NCBI GenBank assembly: GCA_016721725.1
Contig: JADKHN010000001.1
Span: forward strand, 682,001-746,000
Length of the DNA: 64,000 nucleotides
Direction of reading: 5' to 3'
Source: Chitinophagaceae bacterium
GTDB taxonomy: Bacteria; Bacteroidota; Bacteroidia; Chitinophagales; Chitinophagaceae
Position 1 is the first letter of the stretch, and each line of letters starts with the position of its first letter. The position numbers and the translations under genes were made by a program. Shown here in pieces: positions 51,700-60,561 of the stretch. The notes under the pieces are model-generated. The model was not told the DNA's origin. It worked only from the letters and a program-made list of their open reading frames with translations, and made no database searches.

Positions 51700-54507
51700 T
51701 TACAACGAACGTTTAACCTCCACTTCTTCAAACGCTTCTACGATATCTCCTACTTTGATGTCGTTATAATTCCTGATCGTCAAGCCGCATTCCATGCTCG
51801 AGGTCACTTCCTTCGCATCGTCCTTGAAACGTTTCAGGCTTCCCAGTTCCCCGGTGAAGATCACGATACCGTCCCGCACCAGCCTGATGCGGTTGTTCCG
51901 CGCCATTTTTCCGTCGAGTACGAAGCAACCGGCCACACTGGCCTTGTCGAACTTGTACACTTCCCGGATCTCCACGTTGGCGAGTATCTTCTCTTCAACG
52001 CCTGGCTCAAGCATACCTTCCATGGCGCTCTTGATCTCTTCGATGGCGTTGTAGATGATGGAATACAATTTGATCTGTATGGCTTCCTGCTCGGCGAGCC
52101 GGGCTGCCTGAACAGAAGGACGAACGTTGAAACCGATGATGATGGCATCGGAAGCGTTGGCCAGGGTGACATCGCTTTCGGTGATGGCGCCCACCGCTTT
52201 GTGGATCACTTTCACCACGATCTCTTCGGTACTCAGCTTCTGCAGTGAATCGCTCAGTGCTTCCACGGATCCGTCCACGTCGCCCTTGATGATCACGTTC
52301 AGTTCCTTGAAACTTCCCAGGGCCAGCCTGCGGCCGATCTCATCGAGGGTGATGTGCTTACGGGCCCGCATACCCTGTTCACGCAATATCTGTCCGCGCT
52401 TGTAGGCGCTGGACCTGGCGTCACTTTCATTTTCAAACACCTTGAAGGTCTCGCCGGCCTGTGGAGCGCCGTTCAGACCGAGGATCAGTACCGGTGTAGA
52501 AGGAGGCGCGATATCGGTGCGCTGGTTGCGTTCGTTATACATCGCTTTCACCTTTCCGAAATACTGTCCTGATACGATCATATCGCCCACTTTCAGGGTA
52601 CCGTTCTGCACCAGGATGGTGGCCACATAGCCCCGCCCCTTGTCGAGCGTCGCTTCGATGACCGTTCCACTGGCTTCCTTATCGGGATTGGCCTTCAGTT
52701 CGAGGATATCGGTCTCCAGTAATATTTTTTCGAGCAGGAGTTCGATGTTCAATCCTTTCCGGGCGCTGATCTCCTGGCTCTGGTATTTACCACCCCAGCT
52801 TTCCACCAGGATATTCATGGAGGCCAGTTGCTCTTTTATCTTTTCGGGATTGGCCCCGTCCTTATCGATCTTGTTGATGGCGAAGATCATCGGCACATTC
52901 GCCGCCTGGGCATGCGAAATAGCCTCCTTGGTCTGAGGCATCACGGCATCGTCAGCCGCCACTACGATCACCGCGATATCGGTGACCTTGGCGCCACGGG
53001 CACGCATGGCCGTAAACGCTTCGTGACCCGGCGTATCAAGGAAGGTGATGTTCCGGCCGTCGGGCAGGGTCACTTCGTAGGCGCCGATATGCTGGGTGAT
53101 CCCCCCGGCCTCGCCGGCGATCACGTTGGTATTGCGGATATAATCAAGCAGGGAGGTCTTACCATGGTCAACGTGACCCATGATGGTCACGATCGGTGCA
53201 CGCGGCTTGAGATCTTCTTCGGCGTCGCCTTCCTCTTCGAGCGCGAGTTCGGATGCGTCTTCCACACCGATGAACTCCACTTCGTAGTTGAATTCGCTGG
53301 CCACCAGTTCGATCACATCGGCTTCGAGGCGCTGGTTGATGGAAACCATGATGCCGAGGCTCATACACTTGCTGATCACATCGGCGAAGCTCACATCCAT
53401 CAGGTTGGCCAGTTCACTCACGGAAATGAATTCCGTGACCTGTAATTTATTGCCTGTTTCAGCGCCGGTGTTATTGTCGGCCTGTTCGTCTCGCTTGGCC
53501 TTGCGGTATTTGGCTTTGAGGCTCTTGCCGCGGCCGCCGGCACCGGCCAGCTTGGCCTGTGTTTCCCTCAGTTTATCCTGGATCTCCTTGGCATCGATGA
53601 CCTTGTCTTCGCGACGGCCCGTACCGGTTGTTGCTCCCCTTTGGTTAAATCGTCCTCCGGCGGCGCCGGTTTTATTACCCGTATCTCCGGGGCGGCGGTT
53701 CTGGGTCCCCGTTTGGGGTTGGTCGCCTTTGCGTTCAATGGGAATGCGTTTGCGTTTGCGTTTCTCCTCGAGGTCTTTTTTCGGACGGGTATCGTTCTCC
53801 ACGGGCAATTCGATCTTACCCATGATCTTGGGACCCGTGAGTTTTGCCGCCTGTATATTCTCAATGACGGGAGGAGCCGCTTTTTCAGGTTCGGCTGGCT
53901 TCTCTATTACCGCCTCGGTCGTTTCAGCCTCTTCCGTCTTCTTTTTAGACTTCTTGGTCTCCTCCGCCTTGGTCTCCTTTTTCTTTTTGGCTTCTGTATC
54001 GGCCTTCTCTTCTTCGGCCGCTTTCTTGGTCAATTTCTTCGGCCTGGTGGAAGAATCGATCAGGTCGAGATCGATCTTATCCAATACCTTGGGACTATCC
54101 AGTTCGGGAGCATCGATCTTGGTGATCTTGGCTGATGTCTCTTTTTTCTCCTCTTTCACCTCTTCCACAGGAGCCGCTTTGACTTCTTCCGCCGGGGCGG
54201 TTTCCTTGGGCTTGACGATCTCTTTCTTTTTGATCGAAAGGTCTTCCTCGTCTCTTTTCTTCTTGGGTTCAGAAGCGCCGCCTGTTTTAACCAGTTCGAT
54301 CTGCTGGGCTTTCGCCTTGGCCGCCTTATCCTGCTGGAACTCAGACTGGGCGATGCGGTACATTTCTTCTGTAAGCTTGAAATCCCGTTGCATCTCATCG
54401 GGACTAAAGCCTTTACTCTCCAGGAATTCAACGAGCGTATCCTTGCTTACGTTGAACTCGATGGCCGCTTTCATGGCCCTGGGCAGTATGATTGTTTTAT
54501 CTGACAT
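51700..54507 (-). CDS. infB: Translation initiation factor IF-2
   Basis: The 935-residue protein has a charged, low-complexity N-terminal region (about 55-360, rich in K, E, A and R). The IF2 N-domain and GTPase domain follow ('TIMGHVDHGKTS' near residue 445, 'DTPGHEAF', 'NKIDK'), then domains II and III and the fMet-tRNA-binding C2 domain. The G-domain motifs are intact. It is the last gene of the rimP-nusA-infB operon; a 94-base gap separates it from nusA. Confidence 0.97.
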   Translation of the reverse strand: MSDKTIILPRAMKAAIEFNVSKDTLVEFLESKGFSPDEMQRDFKLTEEMYRIAQSEFQQDKAAKAKAQQIELVKTGGASEPKKKRDEEDLSIKKKEIVKPKETAPAEEVKAAPVEEVKEEKKETSAKITKIDAPELDSPKVLDKIDLDLIDSSTRPKKLTKKAAEEEKADTEAKKKKETKAEETKKSKKKTEEAETTEAVIEKPAEPEKAAPPVIENIQAAKLTGPKIMGKIELPVENDTRPKKDLEEKRKRKRIPIERKGDQPQTGTQNRRPGDTGNKTGAAGGRFNQRGATTGTGRREDKVIDAKEIQDKLRETQAKLAGAGGRGKSLKAKYRKAKRDEQADNNTGAETGNKLQVTEFISVSELANLMDVSFADVISKCMSLGIMVSINQRLEADVIELVASEFNYEVEFIGVEDASELALEEEGDAEEDLKPRAPIVTIMGHVDHGKTSLLDYIRNTNVIAGEAGGITQHIGAYEVTLPDGRNITFLDTPGHEAFTAMRARGAKVTDIAVIVVAADDAVMPQTKEAISHAQAANVPMIFAINKIDKDGANPEKIKEQLASMNILVESWGGKYQSQEISARKGLNIELLLEKILLETDILELKANPDKEASGTVIEATLDKGRGYVATILVQNGTLKVGDMIVSGQYFGKVKAMYNERNQRTDIAPPSTPVLILGLNGAPQAGETFKVFENESDARSSAYKRGQILREQGMRARKHITLDEIGRRLALGSFKELNVIIKGDVDGSVEALSDSLQKLSTEEIVVKVIHKAVGAITESDVTLANASDAIIIGFNVRPSVQAARLAEQEAIQIKLYSIIYNAIEEIKSAMEGMLEPGVEEKILANVEIREVYKFDKASVAGCFVLDGKMARNNRIRLVRDGIVIFTGELGSLKRFKDDAKEVTSSMECGLTIRNYNDIKVGDIVEAFEEVEVKRSL

Positions 54508-54601
54508 TCTTCTATTTGATCGCCGGGCTGGTTTTTGGCCGGCTTGATTTTATATTTCGTTGTATTCCGGTCCGCGATTATTCCGCAGACAGGTTTTCAT
54601 T

Positions 54602-55852
54602 CTATCCTTTTCCGAATTCCTCATTCAGGATCCGCCTGACGTCAGCAATGGTCTCTTTTTCAAGGTCGGTCCGGCGTTCCAGTTCTTCGGCGGTGAGGTC
54701 GAGTACCGACCTGGCGGTATCACAACCCACACGCTTCAGTTCATCGATCACCCAGGGTTCGATCTCATCGGTGAATTCATCGAGGTCGATATCGAATTCT
54801 TCGGTCTCCCCTTCATTATCGCGGAACACATCGATCTCGAAACCGGTGAGTTCGCAGGCCAGTTTAATGTTAACGCCCCGGCGGCCGATGGCCAGGGATA
54901 CCTGGTCGGGCTTGAGGAACACGTTGGCATGCTTGGCTTCCATATCCAGTTCCATATTGGTGATCTTGGCGGGGGTCAGGGAGCGCTGGATCAGCAGCTG
55001 CACATTACTCGTCCAGTTGATCACATCGATGTTCTCGTTCTTCAGTTCCCTTACGATACCATGGATACGGCTTCCCTTCATCCCTACGCAAGCGCCGACC
55101 GGATCGATCCTGTCATCGTAGCTTTCAACGGCCACTTTGGCCCTTTCTCCCGGATCGCGAACGATCTTCTTCACCACGATCAGTCCGTCGAATATCTCCG
55201 GCACTTCGATCTCCAGTAGTTTTTCCAGGAAGGACGGGCTGGTCCGGGATATGATGATCACCGCCTGGCTGTTCTTCAGCTCCACTTTTTTCACTACGCC
55301 GCGGATGGTCTCTCCCTTTTTGAAATAATCGGTCGGGATCTGCTCGGATTTGGGCAGGAGCATTTCGTTGCCTTCTTCATCGAGCAGCAAGACTTCTTTT
55401 TTCCAAACCTGGTACACTTCACCGCTGACGATCTCGCCGACACGGTCTTCATATTTCTTGATGAGGATGTTCTTCTTCAGGTCGTTGATCCTGGCGGCCA
55501 GGGTCTGCTTTCCGGCCAGGATGGCTCGGCGGCCGAATTCTTTCTGGATGTCCACCTCTTCGTACAACTCTTCGCCTACCTGGTAATCCGGTTCGATCTT
55601 GATGGCGTCCTTCAGTTCTATCTCGGTCAGTGTGTTATACAGGTCATCGTCTTCCACGATCGTCCGGCGGCGAAAGATCTCCAGGTCACCCTTCTGGTCG
55701 TTGACGATGACGTCGAAACATTCGTCGCTGCCGTATTTCTTCCGGATCAGCGTTTTGAACACATCCTCCATCACTTTCATGAGGGTGGGACGGTCGATGT
55801 TTTCGGCTTCCTTGAATTCCTGAAACGAGTCGATTAAGTTGATACTTGCCAT
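54602..55852 (-). CDS. nusA: Transcription termination/antitermination factor NusA
   Basis: The ATG at 55852 (MASINLIDSFQEFKEAENID) gives the normal NusA amino terminus and 416 residues; upstream ATGs add about 30 residues of no family match. The order is an N-terminal RNA polymerase-binding domain (1-125), S1 (about 130-200), KH1 and KH2 (about 205-340, 'VGACVGMKGSRIHGIVREL' and 'SLAIGRRGVNIKLACELTG'), and an acidic tail with a helix-hairpin-like end. It lacks the duplicated C-terminal acidic repeats of E. coli, as usual in this phylum. Confidence 0.96.
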   Translation of the reverse strand: MASINLIDSFQEFKEAENIDRPTLMKVMEDVFKTLIRKKYGSDECFDVIVNDQKGDLEIFRRRTIVEDDDLYNTLTEIELKDAIKIEPDYQVGEELYEEVDIQKEFGRRAILAGKQTLAARINDLKKNILIKKYEDRVGEIVSGEVYQVWKKEVLLLDEEGNEMLLPKSEQIPTDYFKKGETIRGVVKKVELKNSQAVIIISRTSPSFLEKLLEIEVPEIFDGLIVVKKIVRDPGERAKVAVESYDDRIDPVGACVGMKGSRIHGIVRELKNENIDVINWTSNVQLLIQRSLTPAKITNMELDMEAKHANVFLKPDQVSLAIGRRGVNIKLACELTGFEIDVFRDNEGETEEFDIDLDEFTDEIEPWVIDELKRVGCDTARSVLDLTAEELERRTDLEKETIADVRRILNEEFGKG

Positions 55853-55907
55853 AATCCGCTCCGGCCTCATTTTTATTTCCCCGCCGGTATGGGTTTTTGT
55901 TAAATGA

Positions 55908-56372
55908 TTAAAATTTGATCTGTACTTTGGTCTGCCTGATCTCACTGAAAGGGATCTCCAGTTGCACTGTAACGGCTTTCTTCCCTTTCCCTTCGCTGTA
56001 TTCGATGGTGATGTTTTCCCCGTCCACCGCGATCAGTTTTCCTTCATGACGGAGATCGCTGTTCGTTTGCACTTCTACAAACCTGCCGATGTTCTTGGTA
56101 TATTGCCTCAGCAGTTTCAGTGGCTCGTCGATACCCGGGCTGGACACTTCCAGGGAAAAATCCCCGTCGGGGTAAAGCCCCATTTCTTCCATGACCTTAT
56201 AAAGGGCCCGGTTGATCCGGATACATTTCTCGATACCCAAACCGCTGTCCGCATCCAGGTAGATCTTGATATTGTTGATGGGCTTCACCTTCAGTGAAAC
56301 CAGGAATATATCATCCGTGAGCAACGGCAAGAGCAATTTTTCAACTGTCTGGATCTGGGTGTCTTGGGTCAT
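55908..56372 (-). CDS. rimP: Ribosome maturation factor RimP
   Basis: The 154-residue protein has the N-terminal alpha/beta domain ('DIFLVSLKVKPINNIKIYLDADSGLGIEKCIRINRAL') and the characteristic 'DFSLEVSSPGIDEPLKLLRQYTKNIGR' motif leading to the SH3-like C-terminal domain. It acts in 30S subunit assembly. It is the first gene of the rimP-nusA-infB operon, 55 bases before the nusA start. Confidence 0.95.
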   Translation of the reverse strand: MTQDTQIQTVEKLLLPLLTDDIFLVSLKVKPINNIKIYLDADSGLGIEKCIRINRALYKVMEEMGLYPDGDFSLEVSSPGIDEPLKLLRQYTKNIGRFVEVQTNSDLRHEGKLIAVDGENITIEYSEGKGKKAVTVQLEIPFSEIRQTKVQIKF

Positions 56373-56379
56373 ATTAAAA

Positions 56380-56410
56380 GAAGAAGGGAACGGTCATCGT
56401 CCCCTTCTTT
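56380..56410. promoter_or_regulatory. Hairpin in the rimP leader
   Basis: AAGAAGGGAACG...CGTCCCCTTCTT pairs over about 11 bases, eight bases upstream of the rimP start and downstream of its promoter. It lies in the predicted transcript leader and could regulate translation or termination. Confidence 0.5.
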
Positions 56411-56427
56411 TGCGTCTTTATCCGGTG

Positions 56428-56459
56428 CAAATATACTGAATAATTCGGCTAACCACCAA
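56428..56459 (-). promoter_or_regulatory. Promoter of the rimP-nusA-infB operon
   Basis: On the minus strand TTG (56459-56457), a 21-base spacer and TATATTTG (56435-56428) match the Bacteroidota consensus. The start codon is about 55 bases downstream. Confidence 0.65.
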
Positions 56460-56526
56460 AAAGGGGGCTATTTATCTGTTTTCGGCCATGGATAGAATTT
56501 TAACAGGGCCGGATTCGACCTTTCAA

Positions 56527-56534
56527 TAACTTTG
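56527..56534 (+). promoter_or_regulatory. -7 box for the DUF4834 gene
   Basis: TAACTTTG, a perfect TAnnTTTG, lies 5 bases before the ATG at 56539, so transcription would start at or inside the start codon region. No -33 TTG is visible. Confidence 0.45.
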
Positions 56535-56538
56535 TGGC

Positions 56539-56781
56539 ATGAGCCTTTTTAGAATCTTATTTGAACTGTTTGTCCTCTACCTGGTCTACAAGCTGATCTT
56601 CGATTTCATCATCCCGGTCTTTCAGACCACCCGTGAAGTAAAGCAGAAAGTGGGTGAAATGCAACAGAAGATGAATGAACAGATGAAACAGCAGCAGCAG
56701 AGCCAGTTCCAGTCGGCACAAAAAGAGAAGGCGCCCCAGCCTTCAACCGACGATTATATCGAGTATGAAGAGATCAAATAG
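56539..56781 (+). CDS. DUF4834 small membrane protein
   Basis: The 80-residue protein has one N-terminal membrane helix (about 4-25, 'FRILFELFVLYLVYKLIFDFIIPVF'), a charged and glutamine-rich coiled-coil-like segment (30-60) and an acidic tail ending 'DDYIEYEEIK'. This is the DUF4834 family, common in Bacteroidota. Its function is unknown. It is divergent from the rimP operon. Confidence 0.85.
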   Translation: MSLFRILFELFVLYLVYKLIFDFIIPVFQTTREVKQKVGEMQQKMNEQMKQQQQSQFQSAQKEKAPQPSTDDYIEYEEIK

Positions 56782-56784
56782 CCC

Positions 56785-56893
56785 TTCGGCCCTCTTCGAC
56801 AACCCTTCGACAACCCTTCGACAAGCTCAGGGTGACAAACTTAGGATGACAAGCTCCCCGCAATACTGCGGGGCAGGCAGGGTGACAAGCAAA
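56785..56893. repeat. CTTCGACAA repeats and a CCCCGCA/TGCGGGG hairpin
   Basis: CCCTTCGACAA occurs three times in tandem, then GCTCAGGGTGACA recurs in variants and a hairpin CCCCGCA-ATAC-TGCGGGG lies near 56856-56873. This is a common intergenic repeat type in the phylum. Confidence 0.7.
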
Positions 56894-56913
56894 TAGCATG
56901 GAAACCGATCGAT

Positions 56914-57528
56914 TCAAAGACCCAACTCTTCTACTTTTTCCCCGTTCAGCAATAAACGGGTTTGTATGCCCAATCCGGCCGCGGCCTCGATATTATTAAT
57001 GGAATCATCGATGAACAGGGTTTCTTCCGCCCGTATTCCCGCATCTTGCAAGGCGAACCGATAAACTTCCTCTTCTGGTTTCCGCAGTCCGATCCGATGC
57101 GAATACCAGGCCTTGCGGAAATAAGCATCCAGGGCCGGCTCCCCCGTATCCCTGGTGAAGATCTGCTGGAAGCGCCGCAGGTGGATACTGTTGGTATTGC
57201 TCAGCAGGTAGAGTTGATACCGCGCTGCAGCCTTTTTCAGAAAGGCAAGGCTATCCACCCGGAAATCAAGCAACATGGCATTCCAGGCCGTTTCGATCTG
57301 TCCGGCATCCACCGTTCCGGGAATCGTCCTGCTCACCCGTTCAAAAAATTCGGATTCCGGGATCTTTCCGGTTTCGAGACGGGCAAACAGTTCATCGGAA
57401 TGAAATTGGTTGAACATGGCATCGAAATCGATGACCCCGAGATCGATGAAGGCTCGGGTCGTTTTCTGGTAATCGATATCCAGCAGTACACCGCCCAGAT
57501 CGAAGATGATGTTTTTAACAGGTGTCAT
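56914..57528 (-). CDS. HAD-family phosphatase (HAD-IA)
   Basis: The 204-residue protein has the nucleophile motif 'IIFDLGGVLLDID' (D10), motif II in 'LYLLSNTNSIHLRRF' (serine/asparagine), and 'GLRKPEEEVYRFALQDAG' with the conserved lysine, then 'TLFIDDSINNIEAAAGLG' with the acidic motif IV. The small helical cap (about 18-90) is typical of class IA. Substrate unknown. The gene is divergent from the tRNA at 57602. Confidence 0.92.
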   Translation of the reverse strand: MTPVKNIIFDLGGVLLDIDYQKTTRAFIDLGVIDFDAMFNQFHSDELFARLETGKIPESEFFERVSRTIPGTVDAGQIETAWNAMLLDFRVDSLAFLKKAAARYQLYLLSNTNSIHLRRFQQIFTRDTGEPALDAYFRKAWYSHRIGLRKPEEEVYRFALQDAGIRAEETLFIDDSINNIEAAAGLGIQTRLLLNGEKVEELGL

Positions 57529-57569
57529 GATAATTTTATAAAAAAAGGGGGGAAATAGCTGTTTTTACT

Positions 57570-57577
57570 TAGTTTTG
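57570..57577 (+). promoter_or_regulatory. -7 box of the CAT-anticodon tRNA
   Basis: TAGTTTTG matches TAnnTTTG and is 24 bases upstream of the tRNA 5' end, the spacing expected for a tRNA promoter. No -33 TTG was identified. Confidence 0.5.
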
Positions 57578-57601
57578 CCGTCCGTTATGTAAACCATAAC
57601 A

Positions 57602-57675
57602 GGGCCTATAGCTCAGCCGGTTAGAGCATCTGACTCATAATCAGAGGGTCCCTGGTTCGAGCCCAGGTGGGCCCA
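57602..57675 (+). tRNA. tRNA with CAT anticodon (elongator Met or lysidine-modified Ile)
   Basis: This is a complete 74-base cloverleaf. The acceptor is GGGCCTA/TGGGCCC with discriminator A; the D-arm is GCTC...GAGC; the anticodon arm TCTGA-CTCATAA-TCAGA has anticodon CAT; the T-arm is CCTGG-TTCGAGC-CCAGG. A normal first base pair and the absence of GGG/CCC in the anticodon stem rule out the initiator. Sequence alone does not settle Met versus Ile2. Confidence 0.95.
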
Positions 57676-57685
57676 CGACTTAAAT

Positions 57686-57713
57686 AGCCCGATCTTTTTC
57701 GGGCAATTTTTTT
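57686..57713 (+). terminator. Terminator after the tRNA
   Basis: GCCCGA-TCTTTT-TCGGGC followed by AATTTTTTT is a short, strong stem with a T-run, about 10 bases after the tRNA end. Confidence 0.85.
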
Positions 57714-57731
57714 AAATGTTTCTTTAACCTT

Positions 57732-57759
57732 TTGTTAACCCAAGGGGCAAGTACTTTTG
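57732..57759 (+). promoter_or_regulatory. Promoter for the PorT-like gene
   Basis: TTG at 57732-57734, a 17-base spacer and TACTTTTG at 57752-57759 match the consensus. The ATG is at 57777. Confidence 0.6.
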
Positions 57760-57776
57760 CCAATCAAGACCAATTT

Positions 57777-58493
57777 ATGAAGAAATTATTACTTGTTGTC
57801 ATAGCGTTCATTACGGTATCTGTCGCATCGGCACAAAAGAAAAAAGACTGGACCAAGGTAACCGGCCGTGCAGGGGACCACATCATGATGCAGCTGAGCT
57901 ACGACATGATGATGGGCGTAGCCGACAGCGTAAAAGACAGGATGAAGGGCATTCCCCGCGGCTTTAACGCCTATGTGATGCTCGACAAGGTCTTCAAGGG
58001 TTCCCCCCGTTTCAGCGTGGCTTTCGGCGTGGGTTTCAGCAGCAGCAGTTTCTACTTTAAAAAACTGGGCATCGACCTGAAATCCACCAATACCACCCTG
58101 CCGTTCATCAACCAGGACAGCCTGAATCATTTCAAAAAGAACAAACTCGCCATTTCTTACCTCGAGATCCCCATCGAACTCCGGTTTTCATCGGATCCCG
58201 AGAATGATACCAAGAGCATCAAGGCGGCCATCGGCTTCAAGATCGGCACCATGCTGAATGCGCATACCAAGGGCAAGACCCTGCAGGATAAGAACGACAA
58301 GACCATTTACAATTATACCCAAAAGGAGACCAGTCGCCGGTATTTCAATTCCACCCGCATGGCCGCCACAGCCCGGATCGGTTACGGGAACTTCTCCATC
58401 TTCGGCAGTTACCAGATCAACAACCTGTTCAAGGATGGCGTTGCCAAGGATTCCAAAGTATTGCAGGTGGGTTTGACACTGAGTGGTTTATAA
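57777..58493 (+). CDS. Exported outer membrane beta-barrel protein (PorT-like)
   Basis: The ATG at 57777 gives a 238-residue protein with a clear signal peptide (MKKLLLVVIAFITVSVASAQ, before KKKDWTKVTGRAGDH). The mature part consists of beta strands ('VAFGVGFSSSSFYFKK', 'YLEIPIELRFSSDPE', 'AAIGFKIGTMLNAH', 'ATARIGYGNFSIFGSYQINNLFK') and ends 'LTLSGL', like the PorT or outer-membrane-protein-beta-barrel family. Its role is not known. A longer TTG start would add 15 residues that are not part of a signal peptide. Confidence 0.82.
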   Translation: MKKLLLVVIAFITVSVASAQKKKDWTKVTGRAGDHIMMQLSYDMMMGVADSVKDRMKGIPRGFNAYVMLDKVFKGSPRFSVAFGVGFSSSSFYFKKLGIDLKSTNTTLPFINQDSLNHFKKNKLAISYLEIPIELRFSSDPENDTKSIKAAIGFKIGTMLNAHTKGKTLQDKNDKTIYNYTQKETSRRYFNSTRMAATARIGYGNFSIFGSYQINNLFKDGVAKDSKVLQVGLTLSGL

Positions 58494-58676
58494 ACTATTG
58501 GGCTAAGAAGATATAAGAGCGAAGGGGGTAAAAGAGAGAACTCTTGACTCCTTCGCTCTTTTTCTTTTTCGCCCTTTTCTCTTTTCTCCTCTTAGCCGTT
58601 CCTCATTTTTCTCTTTTCCCTCTTAGGCATTCCTCACTTCCTCTATTCGCTATTTTCATTTGCCATTACAATCCAT

Positions 58677-58684
58677 TAACTTTG
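58677..58684 (+). promoter_or_regulatory. -7 box of the PurF-like gene
   Basis: TAACTTTG lies 16 bases upstream of the ATG at 58701. A TTG at 58660-58662 is too close (14 bases) to be a good -33 element. Confidence 0.45.
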
Positions 58685-58700
58685 CCGCTCACCATTCAAC

Positions 58701-60548
58701 ATGAGCGACGAAATAAAACACGAATGCGGCCTGGCCTTCATTCGTCTGCGCAAGTCATTCAGTTATTACCAGCAACAATACGGCACAGTGATGTACGGCC
58801 TCAACAAGCTGTACCTGCTGATGGAAAAACAGCATAACCGCGGGCAGGACGGAGCGGGTATCGCCACGGTAAAACTCAACTCGGAACCGGGCTATCCTTT
58901 CATGCACCGCCTGCGGAGCAGCGAGAACCAGCCCATCGCCGACCTCTTCGCACAAGTAGGCCGGGAGATCGAGGAACTGGAAAAATACCAGCCCGATATC
59001 AAGAATCATCCCGGGCTCATGAAGGGTCACCTGAAATTCCTGGGTGAGCTCCTGCTGGGGCACCTCCGCTACGGTACCCAGGGAAAGAACAATATCGAAT
59101 TTTGCCACCCCTTCATTAAACGGCATACCATCCCCTCCAGGAACCTGGCCCTCGCAGGTAATTTCAACCTCGTCAATACCGAAGAACTCTTCGACCTGGT
59201 GAACATCAACCCGGGTGATTTTCAAAAACAGAGCGACCTGGCGGCCATGATGGAAGTGTTGCATCATTTTCTGACCAAGGCCGACGAAGCCTTTCAGCAG
59301 AACCTGGATATCGTCAAGGTCCTGAAAAAGGCCGTCCCGTTGTTCGACGGCGGTTTTCATTTCAGCGGCCTGGTGGGCAACGGCGACGCTTTTGTGATGC
59401 GGGACGCCCATGGCATCCGCCCTTCCTATTATTATATCAATGATGAGGTGATCGTGGCAGCCAGTGAAAGAGCGGCGATACGAACCGTTTTCAATGTGGC
59501 GGAGAATGAAGTGCAGGAACTGATGCCGGGCTGTGCACTGATCGTTAAAGCAGACGGGACCTACAGCATTGAACAGATCGTGGAGCCCAAGGAAAGAAAG
59601 GCCTGCAGTTTCGAGCGCATCTATTTCAGCCGGGGCAGTGACGAAAAGATCTACCGCGAACGGATCGCCCTGGGGAAAAACCTGAGCGAACCGGTTCTCA
59701 ATGCCATCGACCACGACCTGAAGAACACCATCTTTTCCTTTATACCCAATACGGCGGAGACCGCTTTTTACGGACTGATCAAGGGGGCTGAGGATTACCT
59801 GAACCAGATCAAGATCGAACGCATCCTCAGCTGGGACCGCTCCTTCGATGAGGCCAAATTAACGGAGATGATCACGCGAAGGATACGCATCGAGAAGATC
59901 GCGATCAAGGACGTGAAGCTCCGCACCTTCATCACCGCCGACCATAGCCGGAATGAAATGGTGCAGCACGTGTACGACATCACTTATGGGACCGTCCGGA
60001 AGAACGAGGACACCCTGGTGGTGATCGACGACAGCATTGTCAGGGGCACAACGCTTAAGGAAAGTATCATCCGCATGTTGTCGAGACTGGAACCGAAGAA
60101 GATCATCGTCGTGTCCTCAGCACCCCAGATCCGCTATCCGGATTGCTATGGTATCGACATGAGCAAGCTGGGCGACTTTATCGCCTTCCGCGCTGCCATC
60201 GCCCTCTTGAAGGAGCGGGGCATGGAATCCGTGCTGACCGACCTGCTCATCAAATGCAAGGAACTGCAACGCAATAACCAGTTGCATACCGAGAACCTGG
60301 TACGACAGGTTTACAAACCCTTTACACTCGAAGAGATCTCCCATAAGATCGCAGAACTCATCACCTCCGAAGAGATCCATATCCCGGTTGAAGTGATCTA
60401 CCAGACCATTGAAACCCTTCACGAAGCTTGTCCCAGGAATAAAGGGGACTGGTATTTCACCGGCAATTACCCCACCCCGGGCGGTAACCGTGTTTGCAAT
60501 AAAGCCTTCATGAATTATATGGAAGGGAAGAATGTCAGGGGGTATTAG
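58701..60548 (+). CDS. Long PurF-like amidophosphoribosyltransferase / class II glutamine amidotransferase
   Basis: The 615-residue protein starts MSDEIKHECGL, where C9 would become the N-terminal nucleophile after loss of eight residues, as in PurF. The glutaminase domain spans about 9-285 ('QHNRGQDGAGIA', 'GHLRYGTQGKNN', 'DAHGIRPSYYY'). The phosphoribosyltransferase domain has the PRPP loop 'TLVVIDDSIVRGTTLK' (about 433-448). At 615 residues it is about 110 longer than E. coli PurF (505), with an insertion between the domains and a C-terminal extension. It resembles the second, longer PurF-like protein of Bacteroidota; whether it is the purine enzyme is not settled by the sequence. Confidence 0.88.
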   Translation: MSDEIKHECGLAFIRLRKSFSYYQQQYGTVMYGLNKLYLLMEKQHNRGQDGAGIATVKLNSEPGYPFMHRLRSSENQPIADLFAQVGREIEELEKYQPDIKNHPGLMKGHLKFLGELLLGHLRYGTQGKNNIEFCHPFIKRHTIPSRNLALAGNFNLVNTEELFDLVNINPGDFQKQSDLAAMMEVLHHFLTKADEAFQQNLDIVKVLKKAVPLFDGGFHFSGLVGNGDAFVMRDAHGIRPSYYYINDEVIVAASERAAIRTVFNVAENEVQELMPGCALIVKADGTYSIEQIVEPKERKACSFERIYFSRGSDEKIYRERIALGKNLSEPVLNAIDHDLKNTIFSFIPNTAETAFYGLIKGAEDYLNQIKIERILSWDRSFDEAKLTEMITRRIRIEKIAIKDVKLRTFITADHSRNEMVQHVYDITYGTVRKNEDTLVVIDDSIVRGTTLKESIIRMLSRLEPKKIIVVSSAPQIRYPDCYGIDMSKLGDFIAFRAAIALLKERGMESVLTDLLIKCKELQRNNQLHTENLVRQVYKPFTLEEISHKIAELITSEEIHIPVEVIYQTIETLHEACPRNKGDWYFTGNYPTPGGNRVCNKAFMNYMEGKNVRGY

Positions 60549-60561
60549 GAAGATTTTTTTT

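Noticed and set aside
53288..54547. 419-residue plus-strand frame opposite infB
   Set aside because: It is a serine/leucine-rich shadow of the low-complexity region of IF-2.
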